A stretch of DNA of 12,053 nt from Deltaproteobacteria bacterium (GTDB lineage Bacteria > Desulfobacterota > Binatia > Binatales > Binataceae), in NCBI GenBank assembly GCA_027403435.1, contig DAHZDR010000389.1:1-12053 (forward strand), given 5' to 3'. The notes under the pieces are model-generated. The model was not told where the DNA came from. It was given only the letters and a program-made list of their open reading frames with translations, and ran no database searches. Below, in pieces: positions 6,450-12,053 of this stretch. Positions within the stretch are counted from its first letter, which is position 1. Each line of letters opens with the position of its first letter. Position numbers and translations under genes: made by a program.

Positions 6450-7670
6450 TCATAGCATCATGTCGAGCACCGCGTTGCCGAAGGCCAGGGCGCCAAACGA
6501 CCGCGCCGGCGGATCGGGATTAAGAAAGGCGTGCCCCAGCATCCCCTTGAGATCGAAATAGCGGCGCCGCAGCGGATGGTCCAGGAAAACCGCGCGGCCG
6601 CTGCTGGCGGCGAACAGCCGATCGATCGCCGTCATCGCATTTTGCGCGGAGCGGCAGGCATGATGGCGGATTCGGGCGCGGCTGCGCGGCGCCAGGGGTT
6701 CGCCGCGGCGGGCCGCGTCCATCAATTCGTCGCAATCGGCGTCGAGCAAGGCGCTGGCGGCGTCAAGCGCATAGTTGGCTTCGGCCGCCAGATGCTGGCT
6801 GTGGGAATCGTCCTTGATCGCGCCGCCGTAGCCGCCGCGCCGGTCGCGGCTGATTGCGATCCATTGGTCGAGAAAATTCCGCGCCGCGCCCAGCGCCGCC
6901 GCGGTCAATGTGTAATTGAAAACCGCCGCGAAGGGCAGCCGGTAAAGCGGTCCCGGATTCAGCTCCCATCCGGGCAGCGGCCGGTTGAGCGCGTAATCCC
7001 AATGCGATTGGGTGCGGTACTCGGGAACGAAGGCGCCGTCAACGACGATATCCTTGCTGCCGGTGCCCGCCAGCCCGGCGACAAACCAGTTGTCGTCGAT
7101 ACGATAGTCCTTGCGCGGGAGCATGAAGGAGCGCAACTCGGGAACCTCGCGGCCGCTAATCGTCACGGTTCCGGGCACGGCGCCGAGGACCACCCATTGG
7201 CAATGGTCGCATCCGGTGGAAAACGACCAGCGTCCGCTCAGGCGATAACCGCCGGCGGCCTTTTCCGCTTTGCCGGTGGCGGCGTAGGACGACGAGTTAA
7301 TCGCCGCCGGATCGCCGCCCCACAACTCCTCCTGGAATTCGCGCGAGAACAGCGCGGCCTGCCACGGATGGACGCCGAGGACGCCCAGCACCCATCCGGC
7401 GGAACCGTCGGCGCGGGCGACTTCGCGCACGGCGTGATAAAGCTGGCGCGGATCGGCTTCGCCGCCGCCCCAGCGGGCGGGCTGCAAAATACGATAAAGG
7501 CCGTTGCGGACAAATTCACGCCAGGTCGCGTCGGGCAGCCGGCGCAGTTGCGCGCCCGCGTCGGCGTGGGCGCGGATCGCCGGCGCGATCGCGGCCACGC
7601 TCGCGGCGTAATCGCGTCCGGCGGCGGATACCGGATTGGCAATCCGTGAAGTTTCCGGAACTGTGGCCAT
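6450..7670 (-). CDS. HsaA-like flavin-dependent monooxygenase (acyl-CoA dehydrogenase fold)
   Basis: This 406-residue protein has the acyl-CoA dehydrogenase fold. The features are those of the group D flavin monooxygenases rather than true dehydrogenases: GLYRILQPARWGG (57-69), DGSAGWVLGVLGVHPWQ (88-104), the FSTGCDHCQWV flavin/substrate loop (150-160) and GLAGTGSKDIVV (around 205-216). The pattern is closest to HsaA, the oxygenase that hydroxylates the phenolic steroid 3-HSA in cholesterol degradation, using reduced FMN from a separate reductase (HsaB). Length matches HsaA (about 390-400). No reductase or meta-cleavage gene is nearby, so the substrate may be another phenol or heterocycle. 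The ATG at 7670 is chosen because GGAGG lies 6 nt upstream. A longer in-frame start at 7766 would run through the divergent promoter region. Confidence 0.85.
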   Translation of the reverse strand: MATVPETSRIANPVSAAGRDYAASVAAIAPAIRAHADAGAQLRRLPDATWREFVRNGLYRILQPARWGGGEADPRQLYHAVREVARADGSAGWVLGVLGVHPWQAALFSREFQEELWGGDPAAINSSSYAATGKAEKAAGGYRLSGRWSFSTGCDHCQWVVLGAVPGTVTISGREVPELRSFMLPRKDYRIDDNWFVAGLAGTGSKDIVVDGAFVPEYRTQSHWDYALNRPLPGWELNPGPLYRLPFAAVFNYTLTAAALGAARNFLDQWIAISRDRRGGYGGAIKDDSHSQHLAAEANYALDAASALLDADCDELMDAARRGEPLAPRSRARIRHHACRSAQNAMTAIDRLFAASSGRAVFLDHPLRRRYFDLKGMLGHAFLNPDPPARSFGALAFGNAVLDMML

Positions 7671-7759
7671 TGCGCGCCTCCCCCGCCGCCGCCCGGCGGC
7701 GGGCGTGGCTGGATCGTAATCGAAAATTCGACTCAAAATAGCATAACCTCGGACAATCG
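7671..7759. promoter_or_regulatory. divergent intergenic region with GC hairpin
   Basis: These 89 bp separate the minus-strand monooxygenase gene from the plus-strand methyltransferase gene and must hold the promoter for at least one of them. An AT-rich core (about 7719-7750) contains a small TCGAA-AA-TTCGA inverted repeat and weak -10-like hexamers on both strands. I cannot assign a convincing -35/-10 pair. On the monooxygenase side, CCCGCCGCCG (7682-7691) pairs with CGGCGGCGGG (7694-7703). This overlaps the gene's GGGGGAGG ribosome binding site (7677-7684). Confidence 0.5.
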
Positions 7760-8536
7760 ATGCCAAGCGACGCTCAAGAACCTTTCGTTTTCGTACTGGT
7801 CGCGCCGAAATCCTCCGGCAACGTCGGCGCCGCCGCCCGCGCGCTCAAGAACATGGGCTTCGCCGAGATGCGGCTGGTGGCGCCGCGCGGATACGATCCG
7901 GAAGCGGCGGCGCGGCGCGCGGTGCATGCGGCCGAGATCGTCCGGCACGCGCGCATCTTCGCGAATCTTGGCGCCGCGCTGGCCGATCGCACGTTGACGA
8001 TCGGCACGACCGCGCGCGGCGGCCCCTATCGCGGCGAAGCGCGCGCGCCGCGCGCGGCGGCGCCGGAAATCGCGGCGGCGGCCGCGCATAATCGCGTCGC
8101 GATCGTTTTCGGCCCCGAAGATTTCGGCTTGAGCAATCGCGAAATCGCGCTCTGTCAGCGGCTGCTGACGATTCCGACGGCGCCGGATTATCCGTCGCTC
8201 AACCTTGCGCACGCGGTCGCGATCGTCGCGTATGAGCTGATGGTCGCGATCGCGGCGGCGGCGCCCACGGCCGCGCTGGAAGAGGAATATGCGACAGCGG
8301 CGGAGACCGAAGCGATGTATCGGCGGATGCGGCGGGCGCTGGTCGCGATCGGCTTTCTGCCCGCGGACAACCCCGAGCACATCATGCATACGATGCGCGC
8401 GCTACTCGGGCGCGGTGGCCTGCGGCCGCGCGAGGTTGAAATTCTCAACGGCGTGGCGCGGCAAGTCGCATGGGTTGCGCGGGGCGGCGCCGCGACGCTT
8501 GCCGAAAAGCGGCGCCAGGGCCGCAAGCCGCGCTGA
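7760..8536 (+). CDS. TrmJ-like tRNA 2'-O-methyltransferase (SPOUT/TrmH family)
   Basis: The 258-residue product carries the three SpoU/TrmH motifs in order. Motif 1 is NVGAAARALKNMG (21-33) with Arg27, motif 2 is VFGPEDFGLSN (116-126), and motif 3 is SLNLAHAVAIVAYE (146-159). They form the knotted SAM-binding site of SPOUT methyltransferases. The overall length, the TTAR segment at 83-86 and the C-terminal helical extension fit TrmJ (group 1, tRNA Cm32/Um32 methyltransferase, 240-260 residues). The C-terminus is basic (EKRRQGRKPR), which may help RNA binding. Another TrmH-family rRNA or tRNA methyltransferase is possible. The Shine-Dalgarno match before the ATG is weak (CGGAC). It is divergent from the monooxygenase gene, and the next plus-strand gene starts about 100 bp later. 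Confidence 0.88.
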   Translation: MPSDAQEPFVFVLVAPKSSGNVGAAARALKNMGFAEMRLVAPRGYDPEAAARRAVHAAEIVRHARIFANLGAALADRTLTIGTTARGGPYRGEARAPRAAAPEIAAAAAHNRVAIVFGPEDFGLSNREIALCQRLLTIPTAPDYPSLNLAHAVAIVAYELMVAIAAAAPTAALEEEYATAAETEAMYRRMRRALVAIGFLPADNPEHIMHTMRALLGRGGLRPREVEILNGVARQVAWVARGGAATLAEKRRQGRKPR

Positions 8537-8635
8537 TTTCAACAGACCCCGCGGATCTCGGCACGGAAGTTCCGGCGGCATTGCGCCCGGCTCGTGATAT
8601 AGCGATAACGGATTGGTCATGGCGGCATTCCAGCG

Positions 8636-8866
8636 ATGGCCGAGATTATTCATCTTGACGAGTTTCAAGCGGCGCGGCGTCAGACGCGGCGGCGCGCCGC
8701 CACCCACGCCCATCTTGAGCGCGCGGTCGCAATTCTCAAGGAAAATCTCGCCGACGCCGCTGCGGCCTTGCGCGACGCGCCGCCGCATGGGCAAAACGAA
8801 TTGCTCGACCGCGTCGAAAAGCTGGCCGCGATGGTGCGTTACGCGGCGCGGATGCTCGGCGATTAG
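8636..8866 (+). CDS. small helical protein of unknown function
   Basis: This encodes 76 residues with no recognised family. It is predicted by eye to be almost entirely alpha-helical. An N-terminal acidic/hydrophobic opening (MAEIIHLDEF) is followed by a basic QTRRRAATH segment, an ERAVAILKENLADAAAAL helix and a second RVEKLAAMVRYAARML helix. There is no signal peptide or transmembrane segment. The heptad-like spacing of Leu, Ile and Val in both helices suggests a helical hairpin or coiled-coil dimer. Codon use matches the neighbours. Only a weak GGCGG about 10 nt upstream could serve as ribosome binding site. It lies between the TrmJ-like gene and tRNA-Asn, but nothing visible ties it to tRNA biology. 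Confidence 0.65.
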   Translation: MAEIIHLDEFQAARRQTRRRAATHAHLERAVAILKENLADAAAALRDAPPHGQNELLDRVEKLAAMVRYAARMLGD

Positions 8867-8889
8867 ACGCGGGTGGCGCCGCGCGCGTC
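8866..8889 (+). terminator. possible hairpin terminator without a clear T-run
   Basis: GACGCG (8866-8871) can pair with CGCGTC (8884-8889) directly after the stop codon of the small helical protein, with a GC-rich 12-base loop that can also fold. There is no T-run after it, only an AT-containing palindrome, so intrinsic termination is uncertain. Confidence 0.3.
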
Positions 8890-8899
8890 GATTAATCGA
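8888..8899. repeat. 12-bp perfect palindrome
   Basis: TCGATTAATCGA is a perfect palindrome lying between the small helical protein gene and tRNA-Asn, 84 bp before the tRNA start. A second short palindrome, CCGATCGG, is at 8911-8918. They could be protein-binding sites or chance. Confidence 0.5.
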
Positions 8900-8919
8900 T
8901 GAATCCGGAACCGATCGGC

Positions 8920-8948
8920 TTGATTCACTCCGCCGCGGCGGGTAGTCA
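8920..8948 (+). promoter_or_regulatory. possible tRNA-Asn promoter
   Basis: TTGATT (8920-8925) is a good -35 match and is followed after 17 bp by TAGTCA (8943-8948), a poor -10. Transcription would begin about 18 bp before the mature tRNA. The call rests mainly on position and the -35 match. Confidence 0.35.
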
Positions 8949-8972
8949 TAGGGATTCCGATTGCGTTCGCGC

Positions 8973-9048
8973 TCCCCGGTAGCTCAGTCGGTAGAGCAGA
9001 CGGCTGTTAACCGTCGGGTCGCTGGTTCGAATCCGGCCCGGGGAGCCA
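8973..9048 (+). tRNA. tRNA-Asn (anticodon GUU), CCA encoded
   Basis: The cloverleaf can be drawn completely. The acceptor stem is TCCCCGG (8973-8979) with CCGGGGA (9038-9044), followed by discriminator G9045 and a genome-encoded CCA (9046-9048). The D-arm is GCTC/GAGC with an AGTCGGTA loop, and the anticodon stem is GACGG/CCGTC around the loop CTGTTAA with anticodon GTT at 9006-9008. The T-arm GCTGG/CCGGC has one G-U pair and loop TTCGAAT. Anticodon GUU reads asparagine codons AAC and AAT. All stems pair, so it should be functional. Confidence 0.97.
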
Positions 9049-9098
9049 TTCCCGAATCCTCGATTTATCGCGGCGCTCCGCAATCATCTCCGGACAAT

Positions 9099-9127
9099 TT
9101 CACTCGGGCGAATATCTCTCTTATACT
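9099..9127 (+). promoter_or_regulatory. candidate promoter of the AsmA-like gene
   Basis: TATACT (9122-9127) is one mismatch from the consensus -10, with TTCACT (9099-9104) 17 bp upstream as a 4/6 -35. The predicted transcription start, about 9133-9135, lies only a few bases before the first possible start codon (TTG 9137), implying an almost leaderless mRNA or a start codon farther in. Confidence 0.45.
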
Positions 9128-9136
9128 CGTTCGGGT

Positions 9137-12053
9137 TTGGACTGGAAACGGGAATTTCGGCTGCGAAGATTGCCGCTGCTGGCGCTCGCGCTGCTCGGAT
9201 TATTGCTGACGATCATCGTCAGCCTGACAGCGCTGGCGGTGCGTGATCGTCAGGCGTTGGCGCGGTACGCGCTGGCGCGGCTGGCGGCGCAAACCGGCGC
9301 GATCATAAGCGTCCAGCGCCTGGATTTCGGGCTCGCGACCAGCGGCGTCGAAGTGATCGTGCGCCGGGCGCGCGTTACCTGGCATGGCGACCGGGTGCGC
9401 GCGCGGCGATTGCGCGCGGTAATTGGTTTTGGCGAGCTGGCGCGGATGCGCGTGATGCCGCTTAAGTCGTTGCGGCTCAGCGCCGCGGAGATCACGCTCG
9501 CGTCCCAACACAACCCGGCGAGTTTCAACTTCAAAAGCGCGGTCGCGAAGCTGCCCGCGCTGGCGGCCGGTCTTGCGCTATTCGTCCGCCATACGACCGT
9601 AACGCGCGCGACGATTGCGCCGCCAGGCCGCGCCGGCGCCCGCATGATGCTCGACGCCCGTATCGACGCGAGCGCGCGGCGCATGCGCCTCAGGGTCGAG
9701 CGCGTGGCGTGGAGCGGTCCGCCGATCGACGGCCTGTCGGTCAGCGCCGACCTCACGATCCCGGCCGCGCGAACGCGGTCCACCCACGGCACGATCGCGT
9801 TTATTCACCGCGCCGCCCAAGGCTTCAGCGGGCAAACGGCCCTCAGCCTAAGTCGGACAACGCTCACCGGACGGATCAGCCTCCAGAGCGCGATGGCGGC
9901 GGGTCAGGCTACTTTCACCGGGTCGTACGCGCTTTCCGCCGAACGGCTCGAACTCGACGGCACGCTGGCGCCCCCCGACAATTTCGGGTTGGCCCGCGCG
10001 ACTCCTCTGCGCGTGAGCGTCGCCGGCCCGTTCTCCGCCAATCCCCGGATCAGCGCGCAGGCCGGACCGCTCGAAGCGCGGATTGGGCAATTGGCGCGCA
10101 CGCTGGGGCGTCCTGCGCCGGCCGTAACCGGCGGCGTCGTAATCGACAGGGTGAATTTTACGATCGCGCTCGGGCCGCTGCGCGACGCGCTTAACGGATG
10201 CGCGGACGCGAATTGCCGGAACCAGCGCTTGATGGCCGCGCTGATCGGCGGACTTGCCGGCTCGCTGACCGTCGCCAACGCGCAGCTTCATACCGAGCGG
10301 CCGGGCCTGCGCACGGTAAGCCTCGCAAGCCCCGCGCAGGTGAGCTTGAATGGCGGCGTCACGAGCGTCACGGGGCTGAGCGTCCGCACCGACGCCGCCC
10401 GCTTCGACCATGGGCGTTTCGACGCCGACCTGCGCCAGGCGGCGAACCCATCCGCGCCGTCAATCACCTGCTCCGCGCGGCTGTTCTCGACTCTCGACCT
10501 GTCGCGGCTCGCTCCGCAAAACCAGCTTTCGCCGGCGGCGCGCGGGATGCTGCCCACGCATGGCGCCGCCCAGGCGCGGTTGGCAATCGACGGAACGCTG
10601 GTGGACAACGGCGCGGGCTTTGCGCCGCAAAGCTTGCGGATCCGGCTACGGCGCGGCTTCGTCTGGATGCGCGCCGATGGCCGCCACGAGGCGATCCGGC
10701 TGTGGGCCGACACGGCGCTGGCGAATCAGCGGCTGCACTACTCGGCGCGCGCGTCGCTGTCGAGCGGCGGGACGCTTGCGGCGAACGGCAACTACGAGCT
10801 GGCGCGCCGCGCGCTCGACGCGCGGGTCAGCTTCCACGCGCTCGACCTGCGCCGCTGGACGCGCGCGCTCCTGGTAAACGCGGCAATGCCGGATCTGACC
10901 CTGCGCGGACAGGCGGGCGGCGGGTTTGCAATCCAATGGCGGCCCGGCTTGGCCACTCCGCACTTCAACGGCGGCCTGACGCTCACCTCGCTCACTGTGG
11001 ACTCGCGCCTGACCGCGGCGCCCGTCGTCGTCAGCAGCGCACACGCGACGATCAGCGACGCGCGCGCGCAAATTGCCCTGCGCCAGGTGCGGCTCGGCGC
11101 GGGCGACTTCGACCTGCACGGCACGGTCGCGGATTTCTCACGGCCGAAAATCGATCTGAGCGTAACCGGCCCGGGCTTCGACCTCGACGCCATCCAGCAT
11201 CACGCGCTCGTCGCGGGCGGTCATCACGCCACCGCCGCGATACGTCAGCCGGCGCGTCCGGTGACCCTGCACGCCAGCGTCCGGCTCCGGCGGCTGATCG
11301 TTCATCAGGTCAAGTTGCGCGACTTCGCCGGCGATCTGGAAGGCCGCGGCGACCGCTGGGAGGTCAGGAACCTTTCGGCCCACACGCTGCGCGGCACGGT
11401 CAAGATGCAGGCGGCGTGGGACGACACCACCAAACGCCTGTACGTCACCGGCAACCTCTACCGTATCGACGCGCACCGGCTGTTTGCGCAGTTTGCGCCA
11501 AAGGGCGGCCCGCCAGTCTCGGGCGATCTCAACGCCAAATTCAACACGGGCCTGATACTCGTCGGCGGCGCGCCGCCGCAACCGCTGTGCGGCGACTCGA
11601 CCATCCTGATGAGCAACGGCAGCCTGGGAAAGTTCACCCTGCTTAGCAACCTGCTGGACATTGTCAGCATCTCGAGCTGGCTGCGCTTCACCGCGCCGGA
11701 CCTCGACATGGGGGTGCCCTACGATCACATAACCGTGCGGATGACGCTGACGCCAAAAGCGCTCGAAGTGCGCCATATAGAGCTTACGACCGACGCTTTC
11801 GATATGGCGGGGCATGGCAGCGTAACGCTGCCCGCGCGCGTGATGGATATGCACATTCAAGCGCTGCCGCTGAGTTCCCTGCGAAACCTGCTCGCGTATG
11901 TGCCGTTGGCCGGAGCGCCACTAGGCAAGACGCTCGACCGGATCTTCGCCGTCCGCATCAGCGTCAAAGGGCCGCTCGGCGCGCCCAACGTATCGCCCGA
12001 GCTTTTCCGCAATCCGCTCGACGCGCTCACCGACATCGTCGAATTGCCGCTGG
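9137..12053 (+). CDS. large membrane-anchored AsmA-like protein, 3' end missing
   Basis: A single frame stays open from before 9137 to the right edge, giving at least 972 residues. A basic N-terminus (WKREFRLRRLP) is followed by one hydrophobic helix (about 12-35), so the rest should be periplasmic. The body has the beta-rich, repetitive composition of AsmA/YhdP/TamB-type proteins, which form long grooves carrying phospholipid between inner and outer membrane. The region around residues 824-905 (NGSLGKFTLLSNLLDI, then DLDMGVPYDHI and a GHGSVTLPA turn) matches the AsmA-like C-terminal domain by eye. Cys355 and Cys360 (CADANC) are a possible disulfide. The first usable start is TTG at 9137, with no clear ribosome binding site. 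No ATG or GTG precedes the membrane helix. Being this long and still open at the domain, it probably ends within a few hundred bases. Confidence 0.8.
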   Translation, partial: MDWKREFRLRRLPLLALALLGLLLTIIVSLTALAVRDRQALARYALARLAAQTGAIISVQRLDFGLATSGVEVIVRRARVTWHGDRVRARRLRAVIGFGELARMRVMPLKSLRLSAAEITLASQHNPASFNFKSAVAKLPALAAGLALFVRHTTVTRATIAPPGRAGARMMLDARIDASARRMRLRVERVAWSGPPIDGLSVSADLTIPAARTRSTHGTIAFIHRAAQGFSGQTALSLSRTTLTGRISLQSAMAAGQATFTGSYALSAERLELDGTLAPPDNFGLARATPLRVSVAGPFSANPRISAQAGPLEARIGQLARTLGRPAPAVTGGVVIDRVNFTIALGPLRDALNGCADANCRNQRLMAALIGGLAGSLTVANAQLHTERPGLRTVSLASPAQVSLNGGVTSVTGLSVRTDAARFDHGRFDADLRQAANPSAPSITCSARLFSTLDLSRLAPQNQLSPAARGMLPTHGAAQARLAIDGTLVDNGAGFAPQSLRIRLRRGFVWMRADGRHEAIRLWADTALANQRLHYSARASLSSGGTLAANGNYELARRALDARVSFHALDLRRWTRALLVNAAMPDLTLRGQAGGGFAIQWRPGLATPHFNGGLTLTSLTVDSRLTAAPVVVSSAHATISDARAQIALRQVRLGAGDFDLHGTVADFSRPKIDLSVTGPGFDLDAIQHHALVAGGHHATAAIRQPARPVTLHASVRLRRLIVHQVKLRDFAGDLEGRGDRWEVRNLSAHTLRGTVKMQAAWDDTTKRLYVTGNLYRIDAHRLFAQFAPKGGPPVSGDLNAKFNTGLILVGGAPPQPLCGDSTILMSNGSLGKFTLLSNLLDIVSISSWLRFTAPDLDMGVPYDHITVRMTLTPKALEVRHIELTTDAFDMAGHGSVTLPARVMDMHIQALPLSSLRNLLAYVPLAGAPLGKTLDRIFAVRISVKGPLGAPNVSPELFRNPLDALTDIVELPL
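9205..9223. repeat. 19-bp palindrome in membrane-anchor codons
   Basis: GCTGACGAT (9205-9213) and ATCGTCAGC (9215-9223) are exact reverse complements around a single C. It lies about 70 bp inside the AsmA-like gene, within the codons of its transmembrane helix. The size and odd centre resemble a dimeric regulator operator, though chance is possible. Confidence 0.8.

Noticed and set aside
6531..7649. 372-residue plus-strand ORF opposite the monooxygenase gene
   Set aside because: It is an antisense shadow. The minus strand encodes a clear flavoprotein family member over the same bases.
8537..8635. Promoter for the small helical protein gene
   Set aside because: A TATAGC-like hexamer is present but no -35 lies at workable spacing, so I did not call it.
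9021..9048. tRNA-Asn 3' end as an integration (att) site
   Set aside because: No integrase, no repeated copy of the tRNA 3' end and no change in composition is visible downstream.
8961..9209. 82-residue plus-strand ORF across the tRNA
   Set aside because: It translates the tRNA gene itself (the familiar AQSVEQ...VAGSNPA artefact) and has no independent coding support.
10198..11646. 482-residue plus-strand ORF in another frame of the AsmA-like region
   Set aside because: It is Arg/Pro/Ala-rich with no domain, and the AsmA-like frame is continuous through it and beyond on both sides.

Overview
The window is 12 kb of GC-rich, densely coded bacterial DNA. Proteins with signal peptides or membrane anchors (a periplasmic TPR protein, an AsmA-like protein), a CCA-encoding tRNA gene and the gene mix point to a Gram-negative bacterium. 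The coenzyme A-type, monooxygenase and hydrolase genes recall environmental lineages that degrade aromatic or steroid compounds. That placement is inference, because no marker gene here fixes the taxon.

Layout. Positions 1-7670 are read on the minus strand. In transcription order: an HsaA-like flavin monooxygenase (7670-6450), a COG2129-type metallophosphoesterase (6379-5723), a 387-bp stretch with two candidate small ORFs, a REG-2-like HAD hydrolase (5335-4610), a secreted TPR protein of about 811 residues (4532-2097), methylmalonyl-CoA epimerase (2094-1690), an FmdB-type zinc-ribbon protein (1664-1431), a small SCP2-like protein (1270-860) and an alpha/beta hydrolase (846 to beyond the left edge). 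Spacings are short (2 bp TPR-epimerase, 25 bp epimerase-FmdB, 13 bp SCP2-like-hydrolase), so several of these are probably co-transcribed. An 89-bp divergent region at 7671-7759 separates them from the plus strand, which carries a TrmJ-like tRNA 2'-O-methyltransferase (7760-8536), a small helical protein (8636-8866), tRNA-Asn(GUU) (8973-9048) and a large AsmA-like protein that runs off the right edge (from 9137).

Functionally these look like chromosomal housekeeping and accessory-metabolism genes. Methylmalonyl-CoA epimerase implies a propionyl-CoA/methylmalonyl-CoA route. The HsaA-like oxygenase and the alpha/beta hydrolase with its SCP2-like partner suggest catabolism of hydrophobic or aromatic compounds, but no flavin reductase or ring-cleavage gene is present to confirm it. 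The TPR and AsmA-like proteins act in the envelope.

I see no mobile element, CRISPR array, integrase or obvious defence system. The most unusual signals are a perfect 16-bp inverted repeat inside the signal-peptide codons of the TPR gene, a 19-bp palindrome inside the membrane-anchor codons of the AsmA-like gene, a GC hairpin overlapping the monooxygenase ribosome binding site, a near-leaderless TTG start for the AsmA-like gene, and two possible small proteins in the 5336-5722 gap.
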